From: Syntrophomonadaceae bacterium
GTDB lineage: Bacteria > Bacillota > Syntrophomonadia > Syntrophomonadales > DTU052
NCBI GenBank assembly: GCA_012729505.1
Contig: JAAYDA010000036.1
Coordinates: 1 to 46,403, forward strand
Direction of reading: 5' to 3'
DNA: 46,403 nt
Position numbers and translations under genes: made by a program. Positions 1 to 7,999 of the stretch are shown piece by piece. The notes beneath the pieces are model-generated. The model saw only the letters and a program-made list of their open reading frames with translations, ran no database searches and was not told the origin of the DNA. Numbering within the stretch: position 1 is the first letter of the stretch; every line of letters begins with the position of its first letter.

Positions 1-36
1 ATGTATCGCCCATAACATGAGAAAGGTTGCAGGAGC

Positions 37-63
37 CAGAGCTTAACAGCTCTGTTCTTTTTT
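37..63 (+). terminator. Rho-independent terminator at left edge
   Basis: The stem CAGAGC (37-42) pairs with GCTCTG (49-54) around a 6-nt loop and is followed by TTCTTTTTT. It would end a rightward transcript that enters from outside the window. A possible coding tail (frame 2, stop at 44-46) lies in front but is too short to identify. Confidence 0.65.
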
Positions 64-113
64 AATTTTATAATTTTAGCCAATTAAGCTTAGTTTGAAG
101 GACAGATTAAAGA

Positions 114-160
114 GAGGCTGACCCTATCCATTTTTGGATTTGGGACAGCCTCTTCTATTC
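114..160. terminator. Bidirectional terminator-like hairpin
   Basis: GAGGCTG (114-120) pairs with CAGCCTC (146-152), with further internal pairing (CC/GG tracts) and a T-rich flank after it. It lies beyond the 3' end of the leftward molybdopterin oxidoreductase gene, so it could terminate that operon as well as rightward transcripts. Confidence 0.5.
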
Positions 161-225
161 TGTGTGCCCGGCATGGGCGCAGTCTCAAGGGTGAAAATCC
201 CCCAAACCATTGGCTTGAGGGATTT
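161..225 (+). other. Group II intron domain I-like fragment
   Basis: The stretch has a GCCC-GGCAT-GGGC hairpin followed by a segment reading AGGGTGAAAATCCC, enclosed by CTCAAG and CTTGAG that can pair. This arrangement resembles the 5' domain I region of bacterial group II introns as I remember it. No reverse transcriptase frame or domain V is present in the remaining 35 bases before the next gene, so if real it is only a relic. A covariance search would decide. Confidence 0.3.
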
Positions 226-260
226 AAAACAACCATAAATATTAAAGCCTAACGTGTCTT

Positions 261-2501
261 TTACGCGATCTTCTCCACCCGGCAGGGTATGCGCCGGTGC
301 ATGGGCGTACCCATCTCATCGCGGTCAGTGGTCTTCACTAATTCGTTTACATTGACCCCGTATTTCTTCCCTTGATAAATCAGCCCGCCGCCATGAGGGA
401 TATAGACACAGCCGATGGCCGCTCGGGGGCTGATTTCCACCGGGATCTCCACCGTTGAGGCTGCAGTGATAACCCGCACCAATTCCCCGTCGCCAACCTC
501 CAGACCGATGGCGTCGGTTTCATGGACCAACAGGGTCGTCCGGCCGCGGGTTTTATTCCATTCCGGGTTGCGCAGGGTGGTATTTATATTAGTTTCCACA
601 TGCAGACCGGAATGGAGAATCAGCGGAAAATCATCCGGCATTTTTAAGTTTGCCAATTCGTTATCGATGGTAGCCGCCCTGATTGGCTCGTACAGTTCTT
701 CTATTTTGATGGCCAGCTTCTTATCCTCGGTCTTGAGCATACTAAAATTATCTCCCTGGAATTTCGCCAGAATCATCCCTTGGGGATGAGCCAGGATATC
801 CTTGAACATAGTCTCGATCATAGTAAAGTCAGCCGGATATCCCATAGCCACAGCACCGGCTTTGAATTCTTTGCTGCTGCTGGCTAAAAGCCCCACCAGC
901 ATTGCCTGATTAACTGAGCCCAAGGTGCGCCCCAGGGTTTCGGCCATGATCAGGGGAACCATGCGGGCATACTGCGGGTTTTCTTTCACGAACCCATTTA
1001 ATACCCCCAAGTAAGCAGTGATTCCCTTTTTGCCGGCCTCGTAGAGGGATTCCGGCAGTTCCGGAAGATAGCCCATGGTTTTGGCAATCTCCAGCAATAT
1101 GGCGGCCCCTTCTTTACATTCATCACTGATAGGCTCCACCACCGGCTGACGTAATTGGAAGAAACAATCAGGATAGGAGAAGGTCATGCAGGTACAGTCG
1201 TAGGACTCCATATAGCTGAGACAGGGCAGGACGTATTCACAGGCCCGAGCGGTTTCATTGTAAACCACCTCCAGGCTGACGGACAGCTCCAGGGCCTCGA
1301 AAGCCTCTTCGTAAGCTTTGGTGTCGGGATATGATCTGAGGGGATTGCAGGCGCTGACGATCAGAGCCCGGAGCCGCTGGGGATGATCATGTAATACTTC
1401 CTCCGGAAACATGGACGGAGGAAAAACACCGCATACCGGAAACATATCATGCTTTACCGTACGCCAGGTTTTAGGATCCCGCTCATCGCTGTGGCTTCCC
1501 ATGGGATAAAGAAATGCGGGATATATCTGACCGCCTTCCACACAGAAGCGTCCGCAAATAGCTCGCAGGATATGAAGCATATAGGCATTGATACTGGAGT
1601 TTCGATTCATGTAAATGCCCAGATCCTGATGGATGCAGGATTTAGTCTGGGCAATCAGACGTGTAACCTCAACAACAGTATCATAGTCCAGCCGGCAGAC
1701 TTCTTCCACGGCCCGGCGGGCGTCAAATCCGTCGAATAAAGGCTGCACATCCTCCCAACCGTTGACGTGGGCCTCGATAAAAGCATTATCCTGCCAGCCA
1801 TTGTCCAAAATGATGCGAATCATGGCCTTAAGGAGCATGGCATCCGTGCCAGGCCTGATAGGCAGGTGAATATCGGATCGTTCGGCTGTCTCCGAACGTC
1901 GGGGATCAATGACGATAAGCTTGCGCTCGGGATCGCCACGAAGCTCTTTGATCAGTTCCCGGGTACGGGGTTCCTGGTGGCTCAGCCAACCATTCCATCC
2001 CCAGGCTACTACCGTATCGGCATTGTGTACGTCTGATCCGCTCACCATACCTTGTCGTCCGCATACCCGCCCCTCGACCCAGTAGCTGTTGGAAAATTCC
2101 TGGGCCAGAGAGGAATAAAAGTAGCGCGATCCCATAGCACCTAACAGGCGCAGACCGACCCCAACCTCCATTTGCCCGCCCAATCCGCCGCCACCCATGT
2201 ACGAGATGGCTTTAGGTCCATGTTCCTGTTTGATAGCCAGCAACCGGTCGCTTATTTCACTGATGGCTTGATCCCAGCTTATTCTTTCGTGTTTACCGTT
2301 GATCTTCTTCATAGGATAGAGCAGCCGGTCGGCATTATGCTGGTAATGGGCAATGTTAAGCCCCTTGCGGCAGCAGTAGCCCTGGCTGCGCAGATTGCTT
2401 TTGTCACCGCGAACCTTTACTATTCGGTTGTCTTCGATCTTCATTTCCAACCCGCAATTCAGACCACAAAGTACACAGCTAGCCTTTTTCCATGTCTCCA
2501 T
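261..2501 (-). CDS. Molybdopterin-dependent oxidoreductase (DMSO reductase family)
   Basis: A 746-residue catalytic subunit of the molybdo/tungsto-bis-MGD family. The N-terminus carries a [4Fe-4S] motif, C9-x2-C12-x3-C16 with C43/C44 near the fourth ligand, followed by the long molybdopterin domain. The segment GRVCGRQG places C147 where formate dehydrogenase H carries its selenocysteine (ARVUHGPS), so a Cys ligand to Mo/W is likely. The last 110 residues form the molydop-binding beta-barrel (HVETNINTTLRNPEWN, GGGLIYQGKKYGVNVNEL). There is no signal peptide, so it should be cytoplasmic. The start is ATG at 2501 behind GGGAGGG. No electron-transfer subunit is adjacent; the upstream gene is a PNPOx-like flavoprotein 32 nt away. 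The substrate cannot be read from sequence; formate-dehydrogenase-like and other oxidoreductases are both possible. Confidence 0.9.
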   Translation of the reverse strand: METWKKASCVLCGLNCGLEMKIEDNRIVKVRGDKSNLRSQGYCCRKGLNIAHYQHNADRLLYPMKKINGKHERISWDQAISEISDRLLAIKQEHGPKAISYMGGGGLGGQMEVGVGLRLLGAMGSRYFYSSLAQEFSNSYWVEGRVCGRQGMVSGSDVHNADTVVAWGWNGWLSHQEPRTRELIKELRGDPERKLIVIDPRRSETAERSDIHLPIRPGTDAMLLKAMIRIILDNGWQDNAFIEAHVNGWEDVQPLFDGFDARRAVEEVCRLDYDTVVEVTRLIAQTKSCIHQDLGIYMNRNSSINAYMLHILRAICGRFCVEGGQIYPAFLYPMGSHSDERDPKTWRTVKHDMFPVCGVFPPSMFPEEVLHDHPQRLRALIVSACNPLRSYPDTKAYEEAFEALELSVSLEVVYNETARACEYVLPCLSYMESYDCTCMTFSYPDCFFQLRQPVVEPISDECKEGAAILLEIAKTMGYLPELPESLYEAGKKGITAYLGVLNGFVKENPQYARMVPLIMAETLGRTLGSVNQAMLVGLLASSSKEFKAGAVAMGYPADFTMIETMFKDILAHPQGMILAKFQGDNFSMLKTEDKKLAIKIEELYEPIRAATIDNELANLKMPDDFPLILHSGLHVETNINTTLRNPEWNKTRGRTTLLVHETDAIGLEVGDGELVRVITAASTVEIPVEISPRAAIGCVYIPHGGGLIYQGKKYGVNVNELVKTTDRDEMGTPMHRRIPCRVEKIA

Positions 2502-2533
2502 CTGAACCTAACCCTCCCTTTCGAATGAGTAAA

Positions 2534-2959
2534 TCAGAATTTGATGATCGTTTTCGGTTTCATATTGTCTTTCATGGTCCAAAAGTGGGCTGCCCCATGT
2601 GATAGCCTGAAAATTATCAAATCAGGGCTATCCGGACGCAAGCCGAATTGTTTCAGAAAGGGTCTATCCATAATAACCTTTGTTTTTAATTCCGGGTCGT
2701 CCAAAAATTCCACCCGACCGCTTAAACGCATCATTCTGCCCAACCCTTCCCCGGATTCATAAAAAGCCGCTTCGATAATAGGGTTTTTCTGCAATTGCTG
2801 ATATAAATCTTTGCTGGCGGCAGTTTGGAAATAAAAGCCGCCTTCATCGGCAAACCACATGCCTAAGGGTCTTACCCGAGGCTGATCACCCTCAACTGTT
2901 GCAATCCAGGCAATAGCGTTTTTATTAGCAAACTCAACCATGTTTTTCAAATCCATCAT
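2534..2959 (-). CDS. Pyridoxamine 5'-phosphate oxidase-family flavoprotein
   Basis: A 141-residue split-barrel FMN protein of the PNPOx-like type (N-terminal WIATVEGDQPRVRPLGMWF, then a beta-barrel ending in ...FWTMKDNMKPKTIIKF). Small members of this family bind FMN or F420/heme and act as general reductases; the exact substrate is unknown. It has no lysine-rich PLP-oxidase C-terminus, so vitamin B6 synthesis is unlikely. Two ATGs (2959 and 2956) follow GGGGAGGGAG; the second has the better spacing. It is the first gene of a leftward pair with the molybdopterin oxidoreductase. Confidence 0.8.
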   Translation of the reverse strand: MMDLKNMVEFANKNAIAWIATVEGDQPRVRPLGMWFADEGGFYFQTAASKDLYQQLQKNPIIEAAFYESGEGLGRMMRLSGRVEFLDDPELKTKVIMDRPFLKQFGLRPDSPDLIIFRLSHGAAHFWTMKDNMKPKTIIKF

Positions 2960-3047
2960 ACTCCCTCCCCAATAGTACTTCCCGCCTAATTGTCACACCG
3001 TATTATTTGTATACTAAATATTCATATGCTAATGATATTATACAATT

Positions 3048-3066
3048 AATATGTTTGCAACATATT
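3048..3066. promoter_or_regulatory. Perfect 8-bp inverted repeat (operator candidate)
   Basis: AATATGTT (3048-3055) and AACATATT (3059-3066) are perfect inverted repeats separated by TGC. They lie in the AT-rich divergent gap between the leftward flavoprotein operon and the rightward carboxyltransferase gene, the usual place for a shared operator. No consensus sigma-70 promoter stands out nearby, and no regulator gene is adjacent. Confidence 0.35.
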
Positions 3067-3244
3067 TATGATTGTCCCTTCTTCAATACATTGTCCGCCA
3101 CAGATGCAAATACAGGGCAGGAATGACGCCTTCAAAAGAAGAACTAGATTGATAACTCCTATTGGCAATATTCTGGGATGTGAAGGACTTTTCATGAAAG
3201 ACATTATGAAGATGATAAAATTCAGACGAGAGGAAGGCAGCTTT

Positions 3245-4795
3245 ATGACGCAACATGAAAAATTAGTTGATGAATTAAGAGAGAGAAAGGCACGTGCTCT
3301 GCAAATGGGTGGTGCGGAGAAAATAAAACGCAAGCACGAATCCGGTTGGTTAACGGCTCGTGAGCGCATTAATCGTTTACTTGATCCGGAAAGTTTTTTT
3401 GAAATGGGAATGCTGGCTCATTCCGATATGCCGGGAATGGAAGATAAGACACCGGCTGATGGATTAATAATGGGCTATGGCAAAATAAATGGCCGCCGGG
3501 TAGCAGTGATAGCCAATGACTTTACGGTATTGGCTTCAACCAACGCCCGAATTAATTTAAAAAAAGTACTCCAATTCAAAGCGCAGGTTAAAGATCAGTA
3601 TCAAATCCCTCTGATTTGGCTTGGAGAAGCCGGCGGAGCACGTATGCCTGACTGTCAGGGTTCAAAGGAAGTATGCTCGCTGGGCGGAGGTGGGGTTTCA
3701 ACTTGTATGCCCGAATTTACAAACTTCAGGAAGCAACCGTTTATATTTGCGGCAATGGGTGACTGTTTCGGGGTAGCGGACTTTCAGGCATCGATTGCGG
3801 ATTTTGTGGTTCAGGTAAAAGGAAGTGCGATAGCAGTATCCGGACCGCGGGCTCTAACCAGGGCCATTGGGCAGTCTCATAGTGCGCAGGACATGGGAGG
3901 CTGGGAAATCCATTCCAAGATTACCGGTATGGCCGATCAGATAGCCGAGAATGAGGAGGATTGCTTCCGCATAATTAGGGAGTACCTTGATTACATGCCC
4001 AATAATAATAGTGAACTTGCCCCAACAAGGGAAGTTCCAGCCGGCTCAGGAGAAAAGATGGAAGATATACTTAAACACCTGCCTGAGAAACGAACTCGGG
4101 GATATGATATGCATCGTATTGTGGAATGTATTGTCGATGGTGGGAACATATTTGAGCTTAAACCCGAATTCGGGAAGATGCTGATCACCTGTCTGGCAAG
4201 AGTAAACGGTAAGGTAGTAGGCCTTGTTGCCAACAATCCCATCTACAAAGCAGGGGCTATGGATACCGACGGCCTGGAAAAAATGACCAGCTTCCTTTGC
4301 TTGTGCGATTCGTATAACATACCATTGATATTCCTGCATGATACACCAGGCCACCTGGTGAGTAAAGAAGCCGAGCTTAAACGGGTTGGTTCCCGGGTTG
4401 TCAATGCACTGCAGGCTCTCTACCAAGTTACGGTTCCCAAAATATCGATAGTTATCAGGAAATCGTATGGACAGGCGGCTCTGAATATGTGCGGCGCCGG
4501 TTCAGGAGCCGATTTTTCTGTGGCCTGGCCTACCGCCGAAATTGGTTTTATGGATCCTTATATCGCCGCCGATGTAGTATATGGGAAACTCCCTGAAGAG
4601 GAACGAATGAAAGAAGTAGATAAAATGCTGGGTGACAATTCACCTTATCCAGCAGCAGGAAGTTATTACTTGCAAGATGTAATTGAGCCCAGTGAAACGC
4701 GAAACTACATCATAAAAGTCCTTAACTTAATATGTGATTCCAAGGAAAAAGGAATCAGCAAACACTATTTGTCTAATTGGCCGACCAAATTTTAA
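3245..4795 (+). CDS. Acyl-CoA carboxyltransferase subunit (propionyl-CoA carboxylase beta / decarboxylase alpha family)
   Basis: A 516-residue carboxyltransferase of the crotonase superfamily with N-CT and C-CT halves. Typical stretches are WLTARERINRLLDPESFFE near the N-terminus, GEAGGARMPD, and GSGADFSVAWPTAEIGFM in the C-terminal half. Relatives transfer or release carboxyl groups from methylmalonyl-, glutaconyl- or propionyl-CoA, with biotin carried on another protein. The frame stays open upstream to 3068, but ATG at 3245 has a good site (GAGGAAGG, 3229-3237) and starts at the conserved HEKLVDELRERK helix. No biotin carrier, biotin carboxylase or membrane beta-subunit lies next to it, so it is an orphan here and its substrate is undecided. 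It converges on the MaoC-like gene with only 21 nt between stops. Confidence 0.88.
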   Translation: MTQHEKLVDELRERKARALQMGGAEKIKRKHESGWLTARERINRLLDPESFFEMGMLAHSDMPGMEDKTPADGLIMGYGKINGRRVAVIANDFTVLASTNARINLKKVLQFKAQVKDQYQIPLIWLGEAGGARMPDCQGSKEVCSLGGGGVSTCMPEFTNFRKQPFIFAAMGDCFGVADFQASIADFVVQVKGSAIAVSGPRALTRAIGQSHSAQDMGGWEIHSKITGMADQIAENEEDCFRIIREYLDYMPNNNSELAPTREVPAGSGEKMEDILKHLPEKRTRGYDMHRIVECIVDGGNIFELKPEFGKMLITCLARVNGKVVGLVANNPIYKAGAMDTDGLEKMTSFLCLCDSYNIPLIFLHDTPGHLVSKEAELKRVGSRVVNALQALYQVTVPKISIVIRKSYGQAALNMCGAGSGADFSVAWPTAEIGFMDPYIAADVVYGKLPEEERMKEVDKMLGDNSPYPAAGSYYLQDVIEPSETRNYIIKVLNLICDSKEKGISKHYLSNWPTKF

Positions 4796-4816
4796 TTCAG
4801 TCGGAATAATCTTCGA

Positions 4817-5725
4817 TCAGTAGGTAAGCCGGGCGTAACCCCCGCTTATGGCTTTATGGCCTTGACTGTTGATAACCTGAAAGTACAACTCTGCAGAATC
4901 GCTCTTCTCCAGACGCTGCAGCAATTGAATACTGATATTAGTACCGGGGAGCACCATCCCGCCAAACCTTGCCGATAGGAGGTTTAATCTTGCCGGGTTC
5001 CCCCCCGCCTCACGATTGACAAGCTCCCGCACTGCCAATGCCAGGGTGGCGGTTCCCTGATAGATAATACCAGAAAGGCCCACCGATCGAGCAAACCGGG
5101 GTGAGGTATGTATGGCGAAAACTATGTTGGTGCAGCCATCATATACGTAGGGTGCATCTTTACTGATGGGGATATCAGCTTGCCAGACCTTGGAGGAGTT
5201 GGGCACATGTCTCGGAGCCACCGGCAGGTTCTCCCAACCTTTGCCGCCATCGCTGCACCTGACCCCTCGCATCATCCCTCCCACATATTCGGTAACAATG
5301 GGATTTCCATCCCCATCCTCGACCGGGAGTTTAAAAACCAGGTAGGTGCCTGCATCATGGGGCATCACGGCCAGAACCTCACCACGTATGACTACCCTAT
5401 CTCCAGGCTTTATAGGCCGGAACACTTCCAGACGTTCCGTATAATGCACTGCGGTACGGAATGCTTCCTGAATCTGGGCAATATCCACGTACTGGTGCAG
5501 GTTCTGCTGGATGGGCCACGTCAAAGCTGCCACAAACATCGGGTGGGCGATCAACTCTTCCGGCCCTCTATCATCTAAATAACACGGATTGTTGTCCCCC
5601 ACCGCTGCCGCATAATTTGTGGTCTGGCGCCAGGTGACTTCGGTCCGGTACTCTTTGAACTTCATCCCTACGATATCAGAGGAGATATGCAATACTTGGC
5701 CCCCTTTCACTAAAACCGATGCCAA
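4817..5725 (-). CDS. MaoC-like double hot-dog protein
   Basis: A 302-residue protein with two hot-dog folds. The N-terminal half (about residues 20-150) has AVGDNNPCYLDD, resembling the MaoC dehydratase N-terminal domain. The C-terminal half has IHTSPRFARSVGL and GIIYQGTATLALAVREL, as in (R)-specific enoyl-CoA hydratases. The usual catalytic pattern D-x4-H is not intact: the only nearby Asp is ten residues before the His, so activity may differ from a standard hydratase. The start is TTG (5723-5725), which overlaps no other start, with AAGGAGAGTT immediately upstream; this site reaches the stop of the CoA-transferase gene, so the two are probably translationally coupled. The likely role is acyl-CoA hydration or thioester handling alongside the transferase. 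Confidence 0.78.
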   Translation of the reverse strand: MASVLVKGGQVLHISSDIVGMKFKEYRTEVTWRQTTNYAAAVGDNNPCYLDDRGPEELIAHPMFVAALTWPIQQNLHQYVDIAQIQEAFRTAVHYTERLEVFRPIKPGDRVVIRGEVLAVMPHDAGTYLVFKLPVEDGDGNPIVTEYVGGMMRGVRCSDGGKGWENLPVAPRHVPNSSKVWQADIPISKDAPYVYDGCTNIVFAIHTSPRFARSVGLSGIIYQGTATLALAVRELVNREAGGNPARLNLLSARFGGMVLPGTNISIQLLQRLEKSDSAELYFQVINSQGHKAISGGYARLTY

Positions 5726-5739
5726 GGTTTAACTCTCCT

Positions 5740-7071
5740 TTAACTGAGGTAACCCATCTTTTCGGCGGCGAATTTAAGTTCATCCCGGAAATCCGGATGA
5801 GCAATAGAGATTAGCCGGGCCACCCGCGTTTTAATGCTCTGGCCCTTCAATAAAACCGCCCCAAATTCAGTAACCACCCAGTGAACCTCCGTGCGGGAGG
5901 TGGTTACAAAGCTGCCTGGATTAAGCTGAGGCACTATCTTGGAGTGCCTCTCTCCCTTTTTATCAACAAAGGACGACTCCAGACCGAGGAATGATTTGCC
6001 CCCCTTGGACATCCAGGCACCCTGGACAAAGTCGACCTGTCCCCCGGTAGCCGAATACTGGACCGGCCCGATGGATTCAGAGCAGCATTGACCGGTGAGA
6101 TCAACCTGCAGGGTGGCATTGATGGAAATCATGTTGTCATTTTGCGCAATATTATATGGGTTGTTTACAACACCAAGGGTGTGCATCTCAATCATCGGGT
6201 TTTCGTGTACAAAATCATAAAGCTTCCTGGTCCCGGTGGCGAAAGATGCAACCCACTTATTCGGCATGAAGGTTTTCCTGGCACAGGTGATGGCGCCAGC
6301 TTCGTACAATTCCATAAGAACGTCGGGAATTACTTCCGTATGAACTCCCAGATCGCGTTTGTCTTTCAGAGCCTGACCGACTGCGCCCGGAATCCCTCCA
6401 TAACCGATCTGTAAAGTGGCACCGTCAGGAACCATATCCGCAATATATCCGGCCATTATTTCCCATTCTTTTTTGACGGGCGGTGGGGGAAGCTCCGCCA
6501 GAGGCAAATCACATTCTATAACCACATCCACTTCTGATATATGAACGTGGTTGTTGCCGTAGCTTCTTGGCATTTGAGGGTTTACTTCAAGAATAAACAG
6601 GCGCCGGTTTGGGTTTGACTTGGCTATTCCCCAACCAAAGTCCACACTGATTCCAGTGCTGAAAAACCCGTGATTATCCATGGGAGATACGGTAAGAGCT
6701 GAAACCTGCACGGGCCGCAATCCCTCACTGGATATGCGGTCTAAATCGCCGAATTTGGCTGGGGAGTGAGTATGAAAACCCTCCTTCACCCAACCCCGTT
6801 CATCTCCCACAAAAAAAGAATCCCATTCTATTAGTCCCTTTATCGCAGGATCTAGCAGGGGATGGACCGCACCACGATACATGCAAGACGCTAAAACTTT
6901 AGGGTTGTGGAGCTTGCCCTCGATGACTCTGTCTTTCAAGGCGCGGAATAACCCAAGAGGGTGTCCTATGCCGAAGGAGGAACTGATTACCTCGTTATCC
7001 CGGATCATCGCTGCCGCTTCCTCGGCAGTTTTCAATTTGGATTTGTACATATCAAGCCATTTTTGATTCAT
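5740..7071 (-). CDS. Acyl-CoA:acetate CoA-transferase / acetyl-CoA hydrolase family
   Basis: A 443-residue family I-type CoA-transferase of the 4-hydroxybutyrate / butyryl-CoA:acetate group. The sequence LGVHTEVIPD puts the active-site glutamate at E246, and SATGGQVDFVQGA is the conserved glycine-rich CoA-binding segment. The enzyme moves CoA between acyl-CoA and a free acid through a glutamyl-CoA intermediate. In a syntrophic butyrate degrader this would activate butyrate with acetyl-CoA. It is first in a leftward pair with the MaoC-like gene (14-nt gap). ATG at 7071 is preceded by a GGGGGAAAG-like site. The substrate range within the family cannot be fixed by eye. Confidence 0.9.
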   Translation of the reverse strand: MNQKWLDMYKSKLKTAEEAAAMIRDNEVISSSFGIGHPLGLFRALKDRVIEGKLHNPKVLASCMYRGAVHPLLDPAIKGLIEWDSFFVGDERGWVKEGFHTHSPAKFGDLDRISSEGLRPVQVSALTVSPMDNHGFFSTGISVDFGWGIAKSNPNRRLFILEVNPQMPRSYGNNHVHISEVDVVIECDLPLAELPPPPVKKEWEIMAGYIADMVPDGATLQIGYGGIPGAVGQALKDKRDLGVHTEVIPDVLMELYEAGAITCARKTFMPNKWVASFATGTRKLYDFVHENPMIEMHTLGVVNNPYNIAQNDNMISINATLQVDLTGQCCSESIGPVQYSATGGQVDFVQGAWMSKGGKSFLGLESSFVDKKGERHSKIVPQLNPGSFVTTSRTEVHWVVTEFGAVLLKGQSIKTRVARLISIAHPDFRDELKFAAEKMGYLS

Positions 7072-7582
7072 GTTCTTTCCCCCGCTTCAATCTTGTTAAA
7101 CAAATTATACCTCGATGATCTTGAGCCGCCTAATCTTATGTACAGAGCCACATATTATTCAAACATCCTCATCGCCCATTAGATAATACCGCTTAACTTA
7201 TCTAAATGTTCTCACATTTAAGAATGTATTGGCAGGTATGAGCATCCCAATATTGAATATGTTACTTTAAAGAAGCCTTGTCGCGTCTTATCGCATTCAA
7301 AACTGGGTTCATTCGCCGCGATCCCAGACTATTCCGCGAAAGAAAGGAGGGAGTATCGTTCATTTTAACCCTTCTGATTAAGCGCTTCCACGTGGGGTTT
7401 GCTCTTTAAAAAGCATTTTAATGCGTCCGGAAATCTTGGCAAACAGGCCTGGGCAGATGCCTTGTGATATTTGTTTGAAGTGATCCATATGGGACATAAT
7501 ACGACCAGCTGAATGTCCCATATAGAAACAGTTATTAATTGTTGATGGGTACAATAATGCCAATAGAACAAGCATCTCAGTA
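7072..7582. other. Intergenic regulatory region, no convincing gene
   Basis: This is the first half of a 928-base divergent gap. It holds the inverted repeat at 7487-7523 and a strong but orphan ribosome-binding-like AAAGGAGGG at 7343-7351 that has no ATG, GTG or TTG start at suitable distance. A leftward open frame (7378-7575) has no ribosome site and overlaps the inverted repeat, so I do not call it a gene. Confidence 0.5.
7487..7523. promoter_or_regulatory. 11-bp inverted repeat, candidate enhancer for sigma-54 activator
   Basis: ATATGGGACAT (7487-7497) and ATGTCCCATAT (7513-7523) are perfect inverted repeats with a 15-nt spacer. They lie about 60-100 bp upstream of the sigma-54 promoter at 7583, a usual position for the upstream activating sequence of a bacterial enhancer-binding protein. 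The pairing could also form an RNA or DNA hairpin, but there is no T-run, so a terminator is unlikely. Confidence 0.55.
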
Positions 7583-7599
7583 TTGGCACGAATTTTGCA
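7583..7599 (+). promoter_or_regulatory. Sigma-54 (RpoN) promoter
   Basis: TTGGCACGAATTTTGCA matches the sigma-54 consensus YTGGCACGRNNNTTGCW at every defined position, with the GG (-24) and GC (-12) elements spaced correctly. It reads rightward to a start near 7610. The first downstream gene is the acyl-CoA synthetase at 8000, giving a leader of about 390 nt. Sigma-54 promoters need an ATP-dependent activator; none is encoded in the window. Confidence 0.8.
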
Positions 7600-7757
7600 T
7601 TGTTAACAATGAAGGGACAATTATCGGAACATGCAAAACGAATTCCCAGAGAAGAAAGGGGGATAACTGCCGAAGAGAATTGCACCAGACGGTAAATTGC
7701 GAGACAATCATTACTTAACGTCTTGAAATCACATCAACATTTTTATAGTGCCCAATA

Positions 7758-7949
7758 TTACGGTGCCGTGGAAATGATAGTACCTTCTAATAATTCCTCC
7801 TGCATTATTTCAATATCTAAGCTTATTGGCTCTACCAGGTAGCACAATTCGTCGCGAATTACTTTTAACATTCGCTTTTGATCGGCTAGGGGTAAATATC
7901 CAGGGAACAAACTCCAAGACGTTATATCTATGACGAGGTTTTGTTGCTT
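7758..7949 (-). pseudogene. Coding-like open frame without a start (possible remnant)
   Basis: A leftward frame stays open for 63 codons between stops and reads like real protein (for example RDELCYLVEPISLDIEI and MQEELLEGTIIST). There is no ATG, GTG or TTG with a ribosome site at the 5' end; the only internal ATG, at KRMLKV, lacks one. It lies antisense to the leader of the sigma-54 transcript. It may be a remnant of a lost gene or chance; I do not recognise a family. Confidence 0.2.
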
Positions 7950-7999
7950 TTACAGTGTCTGTCATTTGGCAGAAGAAATGGATTTGACGGGAGGAATAA

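Noticed and set aside
3068-3244. N-terminal extension of the carboxyltransferase frame
   Set aside because: The first 59 codons do not resemble the family, and ATG 3245 has a good ribosome site.
7378-7575. Leftward open frame of 65 codons in the regulatory gap
   Set aside because: No ribosome site; it overlaps the inverted repeat at 7487-7523 and its codons look coincidental.
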